This document shows positions 7,541-13,917 of a DNA stretch of 14,252 bases, piece by piece; positions within the stretch are counted from its first letter, which is position 1; every line of letters starts with the position of its first letter. The position numbers and the translations under genes are program-made. The notes under the pieces were generated by a model that worked only from the letters and a program-made list of their open reading frames with translations, was not told the origin of the DNA and did no database searches. Source of the DNA: Archangium sp. Lineage in GTDB: Bacteria > Myxococcota > Myxococcia > Myxococcales > Myxococcaceae. The stretch covers positions 1 to 14,252 of the forward strand of contig JAEUJR010001162.1 of NCBI GenBank assembly GCA_016793585.1, read 5' to 3'.

Positions 7541-9205
7541 TCAACCCTCGGCGTCGAGCCACGACGTCGACGAGCGTTGGAGGCCCGCGAGCACCTGCTC
7601 CGCCGCGCGCACGCCGTGCCAGTTCGCCTCTTCGAACAACGCCAGCCCGCCGAGGTCGGAGTGCGCGAAGTGCAGCGAGCCAGCCAGCGAGGCCTGCGCC
7701 GCGCGCCGAGCGTCACCCCACACGAAGCCGGGCACCGGCCGAATCATCGCGTGGCCCCAGCGCATCACCTCGATGGCCTGCACCTGCTCCTCGAGGCGTA
7801 CGTGCGCGGGCTTCAGGTCGCTCAGCACCAGCGTTCGCCAGTCGTCGGCCGTCGTGGCGAACAGCTTCTTGCGCTCGGCCACCACGTCGCTGCCGTCGTG
7901 TGGGTAGTACCAGGTCAACACCGTCGGGCCCTTCGCGTTCGCGCGCAGCGCCTGATGTGTCGCCACCACGTAGCCGAGGCTGCGCGACTCGTGCAGCACG
8001 TTGTCCCACGCGAGGGGAAAGCCACGGCTGGAGGGCTTCGCGCTCAACGTGAGGTTCGCCACCGTCCACGGGCCCGTGTGGAAGGCGTCGAGGAATGAAG
8101 GGCGCTCTCGTCTCCACGCCGAGATGAGCCGGGCCGCCACGAAGCGCGGCGTCGCCAGCACCACCTGCTTCGCGCGCAGCCGCAGCGGCGCCTTCGTCGT
8201 CGCGTCGAGCGCGTGCGCGTACCAGTCGGTCGAGTCGGGCACCTGCTCGAGCGTGTGCACGAGCGTCGAGCGCTGCAGCCGTGAGGCGTCGACGGCCTTC
8301 GCGAGCTGCGAGATGAGCCGGCCATTGCCCTCGGGCCAGCTCAAGAAGCCCTCGTTCTTCTCGATGCCGCTCTGCCTGGCGCAGAAGTACCAGAGGCCGG
8401 CCCACGCCGAGGTGTCGCGCGCGGTGGCGCCGTAGTCGTCACGGCACGCGTAGTCGACGAGCCACGAGAGCCGCTTCGAGGTGAAGCCCTGCTGTGACAT
8501 CCACTCCGCCATGCTGAGGCGGTCGAGCGAGGTCCACTCGGCGTCGTCGCTGCCGAGCTCGATGGGCACCGCGAACGCCTTTCGGCCCTTCGCGTCCTTC
8601 GCGGCGGCGAACGAGTCCATCATCGACTCGAAGCGGGCGAGCTGGGCGAGGTCGTCGGCTGACGCGCCTGCGCGCAGGTAGAGCCCTTCGTACCAGGCGC
8701 CGCGGTAGTAGAGCCGCTCCTCGGGTTCGTGAATGAGCGCGGCTTCGTCGTACGTCGGCGCCCCCGCGTCATCGACGCCGGTGAGCACGCCGAACTCCCG
8801 CAGCAGCCTCGGCACGGGGCCCTTCGTCGACAGCGGCGCCGGCAGGTAGTGCGCGCCCCACGGAAACTTCGAGACGGCGTTCTCACCCGACTTCGCGGTG
8901 CCGCCCACGACGTCGTCGACCTCGACCACCAGCACGTCGTCGAGCCCGCCGCCCTTCAAGCGCCACGCCGCCGAGAGCCCCGCCGCGCCACCACCGACGA
9001 CGAGACAATCGACGACGCGTGCATCGGTCGTCGCCAGGGCAGGAGGGGCTTGCCGCAGCAAATGCCCGGCCTCGTGCACGCGGTCGACGAGCGTCGTGGG
9101 AATCTCGCGCGGCGTGGAGGCGCCCTTGCGGCAGGCTGCGTTCGCGGCAGCGAGCCCGAGGAACGAGACGAGCAGGTCTCTGCGCCCGACGAGCTGCTGC
9201 GTCAC
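7541..9205 (-). CDS. Tat-exported FAD-dependent oxidoreductase (amine-oxidase-like fold)
   Basis: I choose the GTG at 9205 (554 residues) because it overlaps the upstream lipoprotein stop as GTGA; the GTG at 9214 would add three residues. A twin-arginine signal (GRRDLLVSFLG, Arg 8-9) followed by a hydrophobic core ending AANAAC predicts export of the folded, FAD-loaded enzyme. The -3 Asn makes lipidation at that Cys unlikely. Residues 67-97 form the dinucleotide fold, with GGGAAG at 71-76 and an acidic strand end VVEVD at 93-97. WPEGNGRL (290-297), VVLATP (348-353) and a C-terminal FAD-contacting segment SDLGG (516-520), then ANWHGVRAAEQVL, are typical of the amine oxidase/phytoene desaturase superfamily. 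The substrate is unknown. It is downstream of, and coupled to, the lipoprotein gene, with the PAF-acetylhydrolase-like gene following. Confidence 0.9.
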   Translation of the reverse strand: MTQQLVGRRDLLVSFLGLAAANAACRKGASTPREIPTTLVDRVHEAGHLLRQAPPALATTDARVVDCLVVGGGAAGLSAAWRLKGGGLDDVLVVEVDDVVGGTAKSGENAVSKFPWGAHYLPAPLSTKGPVPRLLREFGVLTGVDDAGAPTYDEAALIHEPEERLYYRGAWYEGLYLRAGASADDLAQLARFESMMDSFAAAKDAKGRKAFAVPIELGSDDAEWTSLDRLSMAEWMSQQGFTSKRLSWLVDYACRDDYGATARDTSAWAGLWYFCARQSGIEKNEGFLSWPEGNGRLISQLAKAVDASRLQRSTLVHTLEQVPDSTDWYAHALDATTKAPLRLRAKQVVLATPRFVAARLISAWRRERPSFLDAFHTGPWTVANLTLSAKPSSRGFPLAWDNVLHESRSLGYVVATHQALRANAKGPTVLTWYYPHDGSDVVAERKKLFATTADDWRTLVLSDLKPAHVRLEEQVQAIEVMRWGHAMIRPVPGFVWGDARRAAQASLAGSLHFAHSDLGGLALFEEANWHGVRAAEQVLAGLQRSSTSWLDAEG

Positions 9206-9609
9206 CCGCCGCACACCACCACCACTTCCATTACCGGCACCGCGACGTGCGTGGCGCGTTCATCGCTCGCAGGCGGCGTCGGTGGAATCGTGCTGCGCGC
9301 GTTGAAGACGGTCTGGCCCGATGGCGCCGGGGCCCAGGCCGACGTCGCGGGCCGGCGCTGCACCGAGGTGACGACGCGGTCGAGGTCGAGCTGCACCTCG
9401 TCGCGCGTCGCGAGCTTCTGGCTCGTCACGTGCGCCGGCGAGGCCCCGCAGGTCTCGGCCGCGAGCTCGCTGAGGCGCCCGGTTCGTTCGGCCTCCGTTT
9501 CGGGCAGCCGCTCGAGGTCGACCGTCAGCACCGCGCCCGACGCCTGCCGCGTCACGATGACGCCGCTCGACGCGCAGCCAGTGACGAGAATCAAGACGAG
9601 AGCGCGCAC
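9202..9609 (-). CDS. Small lipoprotein of unknown function
   Basis: The predicted protein has 135 residues from the GTG at 9609. The N-terminus MRALVLILVTGCASSG is a compact lipoprotein signal with a good lipobox (Val-Thr-Gly-Cys, lipidated Cys12). The mature part is acidic to neutral with Cys54 and a C-terminal Cys133 in VVVVCGG, possibly disulfide-bonded. No family is recognised. An in-frame GTG at 9627 is an alternative start. Neither start has a clear ribosome binding site. The stop overlaps the GTG of the Tat oxidoreductase (GTGA), so the lipoprotein may be a membrane partner of that exported enzyme; this is inference from gene order. The signal peptide, length and coupling make it a convincing gene although it lies in a longer open frame that continues upstream without coding character. 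Confidence 0.75.
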   Translation of the reverse strand: MRALVLILVTGCASSGVIVTRQASGAVLTVDLERLPETEAERTGRLSELAAETCGASPAHVTSQKLATRDEVQLDLDRVVTSVQRRPATSAWAPAPSGQTVFNARSTIPPTPPASDERATHVAVPVMEVVVVCGG

Positions 9610-9684
9610 GCGGCGCCAGTCTGCCACGGCTGGTGGCGCGCGTGTCTGGTGGATCCACCCTGCGCCTGGCCTACGCTTCGGTTC
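9610..9684. promoter_or_regulatory. Short divergent region with 12-bp perfect palindrome
   Basis: A 75-bp gap lies between the divergent lipoprotein and MYXO-CTERM genes. GGTGGATCCACC at 9648-9659 is a perfect 12-bp palindrome, 25 bp before the plus-strand GTG. It is the only conspicuous symmetric element and a candidate operator for both genes. No clear promoter hexamers are visible. Confidence 0.35.
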
Positions 9685-12246
9685 GTGGTTGGCGTTCTCC
9701 TGCTCGCGCTGGCGGCTTCGCCCGAACTCCCCTTCGAGGCACCCGGCGCGCGCGTGCTCGCTGTGGGGCAGACCTACGACATCACCTCGGCACCGGCCCC
9801 GACGGTCGCGAAGGCGCTCGTCGTGTGGGTCGCGCAGGGCCGCATGGGCATCGACAAGCCGTGCATCTACGCGTCGCGCGTGCAGCCGGGCGGAGGCGTC
9901 GACGACCCCGAGGGGCTGCTCGTCTCGCAGCCGTTCGGCCGCGACCCATCGGTGGCGTGGGTGCCCTCGATGAGCGCGTGGGTGGTGGCCTGGGAGCTTG
10001 ATGGGCAGACCCTGTTGCGGGTCGTGCGCCCCGACGGCACCTTCGACCCCGCCACGGCTCAGCCCGTCACCCTCGGGCAGGGGCGCGCACCGAAGGTCGC
10101 CGCAGGCTCCACCCTGTACGCCGTCACTGCCGAAGCCACACAGCCGCGCGCCTGGCTCGTTCAGCCGCCTGCCAGCCCCTCGCCTGCCTTCGCGCTGAGC
10201 AGCGCCATGCTGCGCTACGCGAGCCCCGTTCGTAGCGCCTTCGCGAGTGACCCCAACGCCACGCTGTTGTCGAGCTGGGTCGAGGGCTCGACGCTGATGA
10301 TGGGCAGGAGCGTCGTGGTGAGTGGCACGCTCCTCACGACGCTGGTGCCGCAGGTGGTGGGGGCGGCTCGGGTCGACCTCGACGCGACGCTCACCGGCCC
10401 TGTCGTGCCAACGATGGCGTACCGCCTGTCTGACGGTGGCTCGGGCTCGCAGCACGTCTTGCTCGGGACGACGAGCGTCACACTCGACGCAGGGGTCGGC
10501 CAGACGGACAACGCCTCGATGGTCGAGCTCGGCGACGGCACGCTCGTGCTCACGTCAACCCAGACCGATGGCCAGGCGCTCGGCTGGCGCGTGTTCGCCG
10601 ACGGAGGCTTCACGGGGCTCGGCGCCGTCACCAGCGGCGTCAATCGTGTCACCATCGCTTCGTTCCTGCCGACGGCGACGGCACAGCTGCTGCTGGCCTC
10701 GACGTACAACAACGGAGCCCTGGCACAGCCCGTCTCGGTGGCGCTGCAGCCCGCGGGGTTGCCCGTTCAGCTCAGCCGCAGCCGCGCAGGCCATCGCTTC
10801 GCGCAGGTCGCGCCGACGAACGGTGGGGCGGTGGCGGTGTGGCAACGGCTCACGCTCGCCGAAGCCGAGGCGGTGGCGTGGCGGGTGTGGGCCGACGGCG
10901 GCCATGCCCTCGCACCCGAAGTCGTCGACACCGCGTCACGCTTCGACACGCTCTCGCTCTGCAGCGTGGCAGGTGGTGGCGCCGCCCTGCTCTCGGGGAG
11001 CCGGCTTCGAACCCTCGACGCCAATGGCGCCTGGAGCCCGTGGGTGACGCTGCCCCGGCCGCTCCGGGAGGGAACGGTGACGACCGACCGCGCCGGGCGT
11101 GTGCTGGTGACGGGGCTGCTGCCGGTCGGAACCGATGACGAGGGCTGGGTGCTGCGGCAGGAGGCGTCGGGCCAGTTCACCGAGCGGCTCCTCTTCCCGC
11201 TGAATTCGCCCAAGCCCGTGCGCCCGAAGCTGGCCCTCTCGAGAGACGGCGGCTTCGGGCTCGCCATCATCAACCCCGACCAGCAAGTCTGGGCCACGCG
11301 CCTGACGGCAGACCTCGTCGCGCTCGACGACGGTGGCGTGCTCGTCTCACCCGTGACCTCGGTCGACCCCTTCGTGGTGAGCGACGAGGCGGGGGGCTTT
11401 CTCGTCGTGTACACCGACCCCTTCGACGTCATCGTGCGCCGCGTGGTGGGCCTCACCGTGAGCGGCGAGACCCGGGTGCTGACCGGAGAGTGGGACGTGG
11501 GCAGCGTCATCGAGGTGCCGGGCGGAGCAGCGGTCGTCGCCTCGTCCCGCGCGACCGCAGACGTCGTCACGCTGTTCCTCACGGTCGATGGTGGCGCGGT
11601 GAGCGCGACGTCGCAGACGCTCGTGTCGGGTGGCTCGTTCACCAACGGTGCGGGGCTCGCCGTCGGCCAGGAGGCGCTGACGTGGGTGTTCGGGCGGTAC
11701 GACGCCGACGCCGGTGCCGCTACGACTCGCTCGGTCGTCGCGAGCAGAAACGTCGGCGCCGCGTGTACGTGGGGGTGGCAATGCCAGTCAGGGTCGTGCG
11801 CCAACACGGGCTTCTGCCGGCCGACGAGCACGCCAATTGACGGAGGGCTCCCCGAGGTCGATGCCGGTGTCGCCGATGCAGGGGTCGTCGATGCAGGGGT
11901 CGTCGATGCGGGTGTCGTCGATGCCGGTGTCGCCGATGCCGGTGTCGCCGATGCAGGTGTCGTCGATGCCGGTGTCGTCGATGCGGGTGTCGTCGATGCG
12001 GGTGTCGTCGATGCGGGTGTCGTCGATGCAGGGCTGGGAGACGCGGGCTCGGGAGACGCGGGTGGGTTTGACGGTGGCAGCGACGCTGGCGAAGGAGATG
12101 CCGGAGCCGCGGCACCCGACGCGGGCTCCACTTCACGCCAGGTCAGCTACCGCGCCGGGTGTGACTGTCAGTCGGGCGCTGGGCCGTGGCTCCTCAGCGC
12201 GCTGGCGTTCCTGGCGACGGCCCGTCGTCGTCGCGAGAAGCGCTGA
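9685..12246 (+). CDS. Large surface protein with Asp-Ala-Gly repeat linker and MYXO-CTERM-like tail
   Basis: From the GTG at 9685 the protein has 853 residues. The signal peptide MVGVLLLALAASPE dictates this start, although the frame stays open for hundreds of bases upstream. Residues 20-690 are a repetitive beta-rich body (strands such as VAWVPSMSAWVVAWELDG, DGG turns) that looks like an extracellular propeller; no named domain is certain. A Cys cluster (694, 700, 705, 711; CxxxxxCxxxxCxxxxxC) follows, of a kind common in myxobacterial surface proteins. Next come the Asp-Ala-Gly pentapeptide repeats (726-790) and a Gly/Asp/Ser-rich spacer. The tail has GCDCQSG (Cys826, Cys828), a hydrophobic segment (about 831-846) and RRRREKR. 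This matches the MYXO-CTERM sorting-signal layout, in which the tail is processed and the protein anchored at the cell surface. Its function beyond surface display is unknown. Confidence 0.88.
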   Translation: MVGVLLLALAASPELPFEAPGARVLAVGQTYDITSAPAPTVAKALVVWVAQGRMGIDKPCIYASRVQPGGGVDDPEGLLVSQPFGRDPSVAWVPSMSAWVVAWELDGQTLLRVVRPDGTFDPATAQPVTLGQGRAPKVAAGSTLYAVTAEATQPRAWLVQPPASPSPAFALSSAMLRYASPVRSAFASDPNATLLSSWVEGSTLMMGRSVVVSGTLLTTLVPQVVGAARVDLDATLTGPVVPTMAYRLSDGGSGSQHVLLGTTSVTLDAGVGQTDNASMVELGDGTLVLTSTQTDGQALGWRVFADGGFTGLGAVTSGVNRVTIASFLPTATAQLLLASTYNNGALAQPVSVALQPAGLPVQLSRSRAGHRFAQVAPTNGGAVAVWQRLTLAEAEAVAWRVWADGGHALAPEVVDTASRFDTLSLCSVAGGGAALLSGSRLRTLDANGAWSPWVTLPRPLREGTVTTDRAGRVLVTGLLPVGTDDEGWVLRQEASGQFTERLLFPLNSPKPVRPKLALSRDGGFGLAIINPDQQVWATRLTADLVALDDGGVLVSPVTSVDPFVVSDEAGGFLVVYTDPFDVIVRRVVGLTVSGETRVLTGEWDVGSVIEVPGGAAVVASSRATADVVTLFLTVDGGAVSATSQTLVSGGSFTNGAGLAVGQEALTWVFGRYDADAGAATTRSVVASRNVGAACTWGWQCQSGSCANTGFCRPTSTPIDGGLPEVDAGVADAGVVDAGVVDAGVVDAGVADAGVADAGVVDAGVVDAGVVDAGVVDAGVVDAGLGDAGSGDAGGFDGGSDAGEGDAGAAAPDAGSTSRQVSYRAGCDCQSGAGPWLLSALAFLATARRRREKR
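11860..12054 (+). repeat. Thirteen 15-bp units encoding Asp-Ala-Gly pentapeptides
   Basis: Thirteen tandem in-frame 15-bp units of consensus GATGCxGGxGTCGTC encode DAGV(V/A), the last two being DAGLG and DAGSG. Units differ mainly at the Ala and Gly wobble bases and in Val versus Ala at the fifth residue, so the DNA is nearly identical between copies and could expand or contract by slippage or recombination without breaking the frame. The protein repeat acts as an extended linker between the Cys cluster and the sorting tail. Confidence 0.95.
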
Positions 12247-12249
12247 TCA
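12244..12249. other. Abutting convergent stop codons (TGATCA)
   Basis: The stop of the MYXO-CTERM protein and that of the lipocalin-like lipoprotein on the opposite strand are adjacent with no spacer, again forming TGATCA as at 6349-6354. Confidence 0.85.
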
Positions 12250-12732
12250 CTTCACGCGCTTCATCACCGACGGTTTGTCCTCGGGCTTGAGGTCAGAGAG
12301 CTTGGTGAGCGTCAGTTCGTCCCCCTTCACCGCCCAGCCGTAGCTTCCCGAGAAGATGAGGCCGAAGGCATTGAGGTCGGCCACGGTCTCGCTCTTCATC
12401 GCCGCGTTCTTGGTCGAGTCGGTGCAGCCGGTGGTCACACTGTCACCACCTGTGATGGTTCGCGTGAGGGTGTCCGAGGTCGCCGACCAGGAGCCCGTCG
12501 CGCTGGTCGTCGTCTGACACGAATCACTCGTGTCCTTCGAGATGATGGAGCCGCGGTACATGCCGGTCTCTCCAGAGCGCGCCGAAAAGACGTACCGAAT
12601 CTCGAGTGACTGGGTGGGCGTGAAGCCGCCACCGACGACGCTCCAGGTTCCGTTGAGCTCTTCGCCCGGCGGGGCACACGACGACGACGTGACAATCAAA
12701 GACAACACACACACGGTGACGAGGGTCTTCAT
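12247..12732 (-). CDS. Small lipocalin-like lipoprotein
   Basis: The product has 161 residues. The signal MKTLVTVCVLSLIVTSSSC gives a permissive lipobox (Ser-Ser-Ser-Cys19), consistent with a lipoprotein though the -3 residue is not the usual Leu/Val/Ile. The mature domain opens with LNGTW and ends with a GWAVKGDELTLT strand pair. This layout, a Gly-x-Trp first strand and a final W-x-x-x-G-D-x-L-x-L strand, is that of lipocalin-like lipoprotein domains, eight-stranded barrels that bind small hydrophobic ligands. The match is by pattern only. Three Cys remain after Cys19 is lipidated (one buried before it in the signal, two in the domain near 72 and 102), the latter two possibly disulfide-bonded. 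It lies 21 nt downstream of the RCC1 gene and has its own strong ribosome binding site, so the pair is probably an operon. Confidence 0.85.
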   Translation of the reverse strand: MKTLVTVCVLSLIVTSSSCAPPGEELNGTWSVVGGGFTPTQSLEIRYVFSARSGETGMYRGSIISKDTSDSCQTTTSATGSWSATSDTLTRTITGGDSVTTGCTDSTKNAAMKSETVADLNAFGLIFSGSYGWAVKGDELTLTKLSDLKPEDKPSVMKRVK

Positions 12733-12736
12733 GAGG

Positions 12737-12742
12737 CTCCTT
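12737..12742 (-). promoter_or_regulatory. Strong ribosome binding site of the lipocalin-like gene
   Basis: AAGGAG on the minus strand ends 4 nt before the ATG at 12732. It is the best Shine-Dalgarno match in the window, suggesting the small lipoprotein is translated efficiently and independently of the upstream RCC1 gene. Confidence 0.75.
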
Positions 12743-12753
12743 GGGGGTGGTGA

Positions 12754-13917
12754 TCAGGGCAACGGCGCCTGGTCCTGCAGAATCGAACCGGCCGAACTCC
12801 ACGTGGCGCCCCAGCAGGTGACGGTGCCAGTGCGACGCAAGACGCACGTCTGGTCGCGGCCCGCCGAGAGGCGAATGCCATCGGTGATGCCGACCACTGG
12901 GTTGGGCTCGGTGCTCTCCTGCGGGTACTGAAGGTCGAGGCCGAGCTGAAAGCTCGAGATGATGCCGTGCATGCCCCAGCACTTCACGACGCCGCTCGGG
13001 AACACGGCGCACTGGTGGTCGCGCCCGCCCTTCACCTCGATGGCGCCTCTGAGGTTCGGCAGCTCGATGGGCGTCAGATGCTCGGTTCCGCCATCACTCT
13101 CGACGGGCAGGTGAATGGCCTCACCCCAGCACCAGGTGCGGCCGTCGAAGTGGTGCGCGCACGTGATGTTCCAGCTGCCGTCGATGGAGACGATGTCTCG
13201 CAGTCCCGTGACCGGCACGGCCACGTTGGAGGCCTCCGTGCCGTTGCCCGGCTTCGAGCCCCAGCACGAGACCGTGCTGTCGAGCAGCAACGCGCAGCTG
13301 CGCTCGAGGCCGAGCCAGAGCGCCTTCGCGGTCACCACGCCCGTCACGGTCGCCGCCCTGACCGAGGGGCTGTTGGTGCCGTTGCCGACCTCACCTGACA
13401 GGTTCGAGGCGACGTCGCTCAGACACCTCACCGTCGAGTCCGCCATCAGCGCGCACGCGTGAAACACGCCAGCGCTGACCTTCGTCGCGCCCGCGAACCC
13501 CGAGGGGTCCGTGCCCACGCCCATGTGGCCGATGCCGCCGTCGGACCGGATGAGGATGAACCCGATGTCGGCCTGCAGGTCGATGGGCCGGTCGCCGTCG
13601 AACTGCACGAGCGGCATCGAACCCATGCCCCACACCTCGCCGTTCGTGCGAACCGCATACGGAGGCAGGCCACCCGTGATGCGCACGATGGGCCCCGCGT
13701 CGATGGCCGAACCACCTGCGCTCGCCGAGCCGCCAGCGCTCACGCTTCCACCTGCCGAGCCGCCCGCCACCGGGCCGCCTCCCGCCGACCCGCCTGCCGT
13801 CACGACGCCCCCCCCCGTGGCCGCGACGCCTCCGCCCGCCGAACCCGCGTCGGGCCGGCCCGGACCCGGGCAGCCGAGCCACAGCGAGACGAGCGCGAAC
13901 GTGAAGGCGTTCTTCAT
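12754..13917 (-). CDS. RCC1-repeat (beta-propeller) lipoprotein-like surface protein
   Basis: From the ATG at 13917 the protein has 387 residues; the signal-like MKNAFTFALVSLWLGC (Cys16) decides this start, although the frame stays open upstream to the window edge. Leu-Trp-Leu-Gly-Cys is a permissive lipobox. A Gly/Ala/Ser-rich linker (about 24-73) follows. Residues 78-387 carry RCC1-type blades, recognisable as a Gly then x-C-A-x then strand then C-W-G: HACALMADSTVRC (153-165), RSCALLLDSTVSCWG (206-220), ITCAHHFDGRTWCWG (251-265), HQCAVFPSGVVKCWG (301-315) and QTCVLRRTGTVTCWG (356-370). Cys pairs in each blade suggest disulfides outside the cytoplasm. RCC1-like surface propellers are frequent in myxobacteria and mediate protein binding. 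The ATG shares ATGA with the stop of a damaged upstream gene. Confidence 0.9.
   Translation of the reverse strand: MKNAFTFALVSLWLGCPGPGRPDAGSAGGGVAATGGGVVTAGGSAGGGPVAGGSAGGSVSAGGSASAGGSAIDAGPIVRITGGLPPYAVRTNGEVWGMGSMPLVQFDGDRPIDLQADIGFILIRSDGGIGHMGVGTDPSGFAGATKVSAGVFHACALMADSTVRCLSDVASNLSGEVGNGTNSPSVRAATVTGVVTAKALWLGLERSCALLLDSTVSCWGSKPGNGTEASNVAVPVTGLRDIVSIDGSWNITCAHHFDGRTWCWGEAIHLPVESDGGTEHLTPIELPNLRGAIEVKGGRDHQCAVFPSGVVKCWGMHGIISSFQLGLDLQYPQESTEPNPVVGITDGIRLSAGRDQTCVLRRTGTVTCWGATWSSAGSILQDQAPLP
13702..13848 (-). repeat. Gly/Ala/Ser low-complexity linker region of the RCC1 protein
   Basis: This stretch encodes repeated GGSAGG-type motifs between the lipoprotein-like signal and the propeller. 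It is an irregular low-complexity linker rather than an exact tandem repeat. It contains a nine-base homopolymer (G on the coding strand) at 13808-13816. Confidence 0.8.
13808..13816 (-). repeat. Nine-base poly-G tract inside the RCC1 gene
   Basis: There are nine C on the plus strand (nine G in the coding direction), encoding glycines near residues 35-37 of the RCC1 protein. The frame is intact as written. A one-base change would cut off the whole propeller domain. Confidence 0.9.

Noticed and set aside
6415..8052. Long plus-strand open frame across the hydrolase and oxidoreductase genes
   Set aside because: It is rich in Arg and His, lacks any motif, and lies opposite two minus-strand genes with complete catalytic motifs.
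7541..9205. Oxidoreductase as a lipoprotein lipidated at the Cys ending its signal
   Set aside because: The -3 position is Asn, which does not fit the lipobox. The twin-arginine motif alone is well supported.
9019..9684. Longer N-terminus of the MYXO-CTERM protein
   Set aside because: The upstream part is Arg-rich and opposite the oxidoreductase and lipoprotein genes. A signal peptide begins at 9685.
11860..12054. Regular repeats as a CRISPR array
   Set aside because: The units are 15 bp, contiguous, without spacers, and perfectly in frame within a gene.
10767..12131. Long minus-strand open frame opposite the MYXO-CTERM gene, rich in Pro-Ala-Ser-Thr
   Set aside because: Its TPAST repeats are just the complement of the Asp-Ala-Gly units. 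It has no signal or domain, and the plus-strand protein is clearly real.
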